Assembly (NCBI GenBank): GCA_922989275.2
Contig: OV277856.1
Location: 53,949,358-54,013,357, forward strand
Source of the DNA: Gari tellinella
Taxonomy: Eukaryota > Mollusca > Bivalvia > Cardiida > Psammobiidae
Direction: 5' to 3'
DNA length: 64,000 bases
Both the position numbers and the translations under genes were made by a program. The notes beneath the pieces are model-generated. The model worked only from the letters and a program-made list of their open reading frames with translations. It was not told where the DNA came from and did not search any database. Positions 62,563 through 64,000 of the stretch are shown in pieces (position 1 is the first letter of the stretch; the number at the start of each line of letters is the position of its first letter).

Positions 62563-62867
62563 TATTTATTTATGCTTTTAAGCCACTTTTTAAACGAAAT
62601 TGTTCGACAATTGTGAAAGCGAAAGTACATGATTTACCCCGTGTTGAGCCCCAAGTTTACATCGAACACATTAACGAAACAGTTTCCCGTACGATGATGT
62701 CACTTATTTATTGATTTGACGTCATCCGAATTACGTCGTTGCTCCCAATTTTTGATTTGTGTTCTTCCGTTGAGTGGTTAGCGACAAATCGGACTGCCGG
62801 AATTTAACGATAAGACACGATTGACTACGATTTTTGGGGAGCCCTACGGGGAAAACGCGATTGGTGA

Positions 62868-62936
62868 TAATCCACTGCAGTGGATTACCAAGTGATAATC
62901 CACTGCTATTATCCGGTAATCCACCGAAAAGCATAA
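62868..62936. repeat. Cluster of GTAATCCACTG / CAGTGGATTAC palindromes
   Basis: ATAATCCACTGCAGTGGATT, ACCAAGTGATAATCCACTGC and TATTATCCGGTAATCCACC: three to four direct and inverted copies of a GGATTA word within 70 bp. Confidence 0.6.
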
Positions 62937-63014
62937 ATAAATGCCTCTAATTTATTTCTTCACTGAAACACATAGTATGATTTAATAGAATCATTATTAT
63001 GCACCGAAATAAAT

Positions 63015-63112
63015 ATTTTCTATATCCTATCAGATTGTAGCAAAAAGCAGACTTTCAATCCGCTTTAAGTGGTCACCTGTTTTAGAAATAGGTTATGGGG
63101 TAATGGGTTTAG
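63015..63112 (-). repeat. MITE family D, partial
   Basis: TTTTCTATATCCTATCAGAT, AAGCAGACTTTCAATCCGCT, then GTTTTAGAAATAGGTTATGG and GGTAATGGGTTTA. The hairpin tip is deleted. Confidence 0.55.
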
Positions 63113-63381
63113 TAATATTGTCATCGGCAACCATTGTCGTCAGCAGCTGTTCTGAAATTATGATTTTCTAAAATTTCTTACAGTAAAATAAGTTCACTTG
63201 TGAGAGTGGAGGCTTGTATGGTGCAGAGTTACTTGGCATCTGGTCATAATCACAACTGTTGCATTTGGTAATCATAGTTTTGTTGTTAGCCATGTGTAAC
63301 AGTTAACTAAACTATCTGAAACTTTGTTTAGCGCTCATAATTAGTAAGATTGCAAGTTGATTAACACTAGTATTCATGAAC

Positions 63382-63631
63382 TACAGTGGAGAATCTGTTA
63401 TTCTTTCCCGTTTAAACGCAAACATACACAAACGCAAAGCACTAAAACGTAGAAAAGAACAACTTTTGGACAATTCTGATAATTCTTGTTTATCTTGGTG
63501 GCAAACAGTTTGAAGCCTGATCAGACGCCGGGTTACCCGGCATCTGATCTGGCTCCAAACTGTTTGCACTGCAAATAATAGTTTTAGCGTAAACGCGTTT
63601 ATTGGGAAAGAATAACAGATTCTCCACTGTA
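63382..63631 (-). repeat. MITE family A copy in HAPSTR1 intron 3
   Basis: Near-consensus with TA on both sides; minor changes AACATACACAAACGC and CCCGGCATCTGATC. Confidence 0.92.
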
Positions 63632-63768
63632 GGTCATTTTTGAAAAAGGACCAGTTAATGTTGAAAATTTAAAGGCTGTTTTATGCCCTACCAAACTGAA
63701 GTATAGTCTAATTCTTACTGAGTTCCAGATGAGAAGAGTATAAAAAAACTAAAAATCTTTATTCTGCA

Positions 63769-64000
63769 TTTAACCCTTTGCCCCATAGAAGCGACTTTTA
63801 GCGTATTTAATTTATTCCCCCGCGGAAGAAAATAGTTCCAGTTTATACACTCATGAACAATTACCATGAATATTTTTTATAGCCTGGCCCTAGCAGATTT
63901 TAGTTTAAAGTAGGCTGAAAGCAAAGCAGAATGTTCTGCTTTACTTTCAACCTGCTTTAAATGGTTACCTGTTATCAAAACTAGAAACAGGCTATGAGGT
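63769..64000 (-). repeat. MITE family D, running off the window
   Basis: TTTAACCCTTTGCCCCATAG, TTTATTCCCCCGCGGAAGAA and a short hairpin AAAGTAGGCTGAAAGCAAAG / TTTACTTTCAACCTGCTTTA. It reaches GAAACAGGCTATGAGGT at the edge, just short of its other end. Confidence 0.75.

Noticed and set aside
5150..63569. Recurring 60-130-codon open frames with almost the same protein (…VWSQIRRRVTRRLIRLQ…)
   Set aside because: Every one lies inside a MITE A copy, reads through its palindromic core, occurs on both strands and ends at the terminal repeats. Similarity reflects copying of DNA, not a protein family.

Overview
The window is animal nuclear DNA, AT-rich, with spliced genes, long introns and dense transposon debris. 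The mix of CR1-type LINEs, tRNA-headed SINEs, hAT/mariner-like MITEs and a large, apparently intronless Cys-loop receptor gene suggests a bivalve or other mollusc. That taxon is inferred from style only.

Only two host genes are clear. (1) On the minus strand at 29492-30910, one open exon of 472 codons encodes a nicotinic acetylcholine receptor-type pentameric channel subunit. A splice-acceptor-like site lies just upstream of its ATG. (2) On the plus strand, three exons at 48837-49035, 58303-58374 and 62043-62342 encode HAPSTR1 (C16orf72), the HUWE1-associated stress-response protein. All three junctions are phase 1 and use GT/AG signals. The last coding part lies beyond the right edge.

Layout. 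1-6250: small hairpin-cored MITEs. 6250-12390: a minus-strand LINE split by a 4.4-kb element (6624-11023). Its 75-bp inverted termini start TGTAACG and it is flanked by CCGG, as expected for a Ginger1-type transposon. 12400-29490: MITEs, LINE 3' fragments, long foldbacks and two TTAA-flanked elements (16568-17513; 27451-27994, the latter carrying a tRNA-like promoter). 29490-31365: the receptor gene and two MITEs upstream of it. 32040-34232: a possible transposon with repeated GGGGCTAGTTG motifs around an array of GTGATATCAC palindromes. 34850-42600: a very dense cluster of one MITE family (A), nested in older MITEs and caught in local tandem duplications, plus a tRNA-derived SINE. 43200-47990: a hAT-like MITE, a SINE and an almost full-length but broken CR1 LINE. 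48837-64000: HAPSTR1, whose 9.3-kb first intron holds a 4.5-kb CAGGGG-ended element inside a tandem repeat with higher-order periodicity. Its second intron holds a 957-bp foldback with 8-bp target duplications.

The most unusual signal is architectural. At least three MITE families (A, C, G) have unrelated ends but the same ~62-bp palindromic core (CAAACTGTTTG ends, GATCAGACGCCG stem). A second core (CAGGCTGAAAGTAAAGCAGA) likewise sits inside two sets of termini. This looks like exchange of hairpin modules between MITEs. A filled and an empty copy of the same site in this window (40148-40397 versus 39460) show TA target duplication for family A directly.
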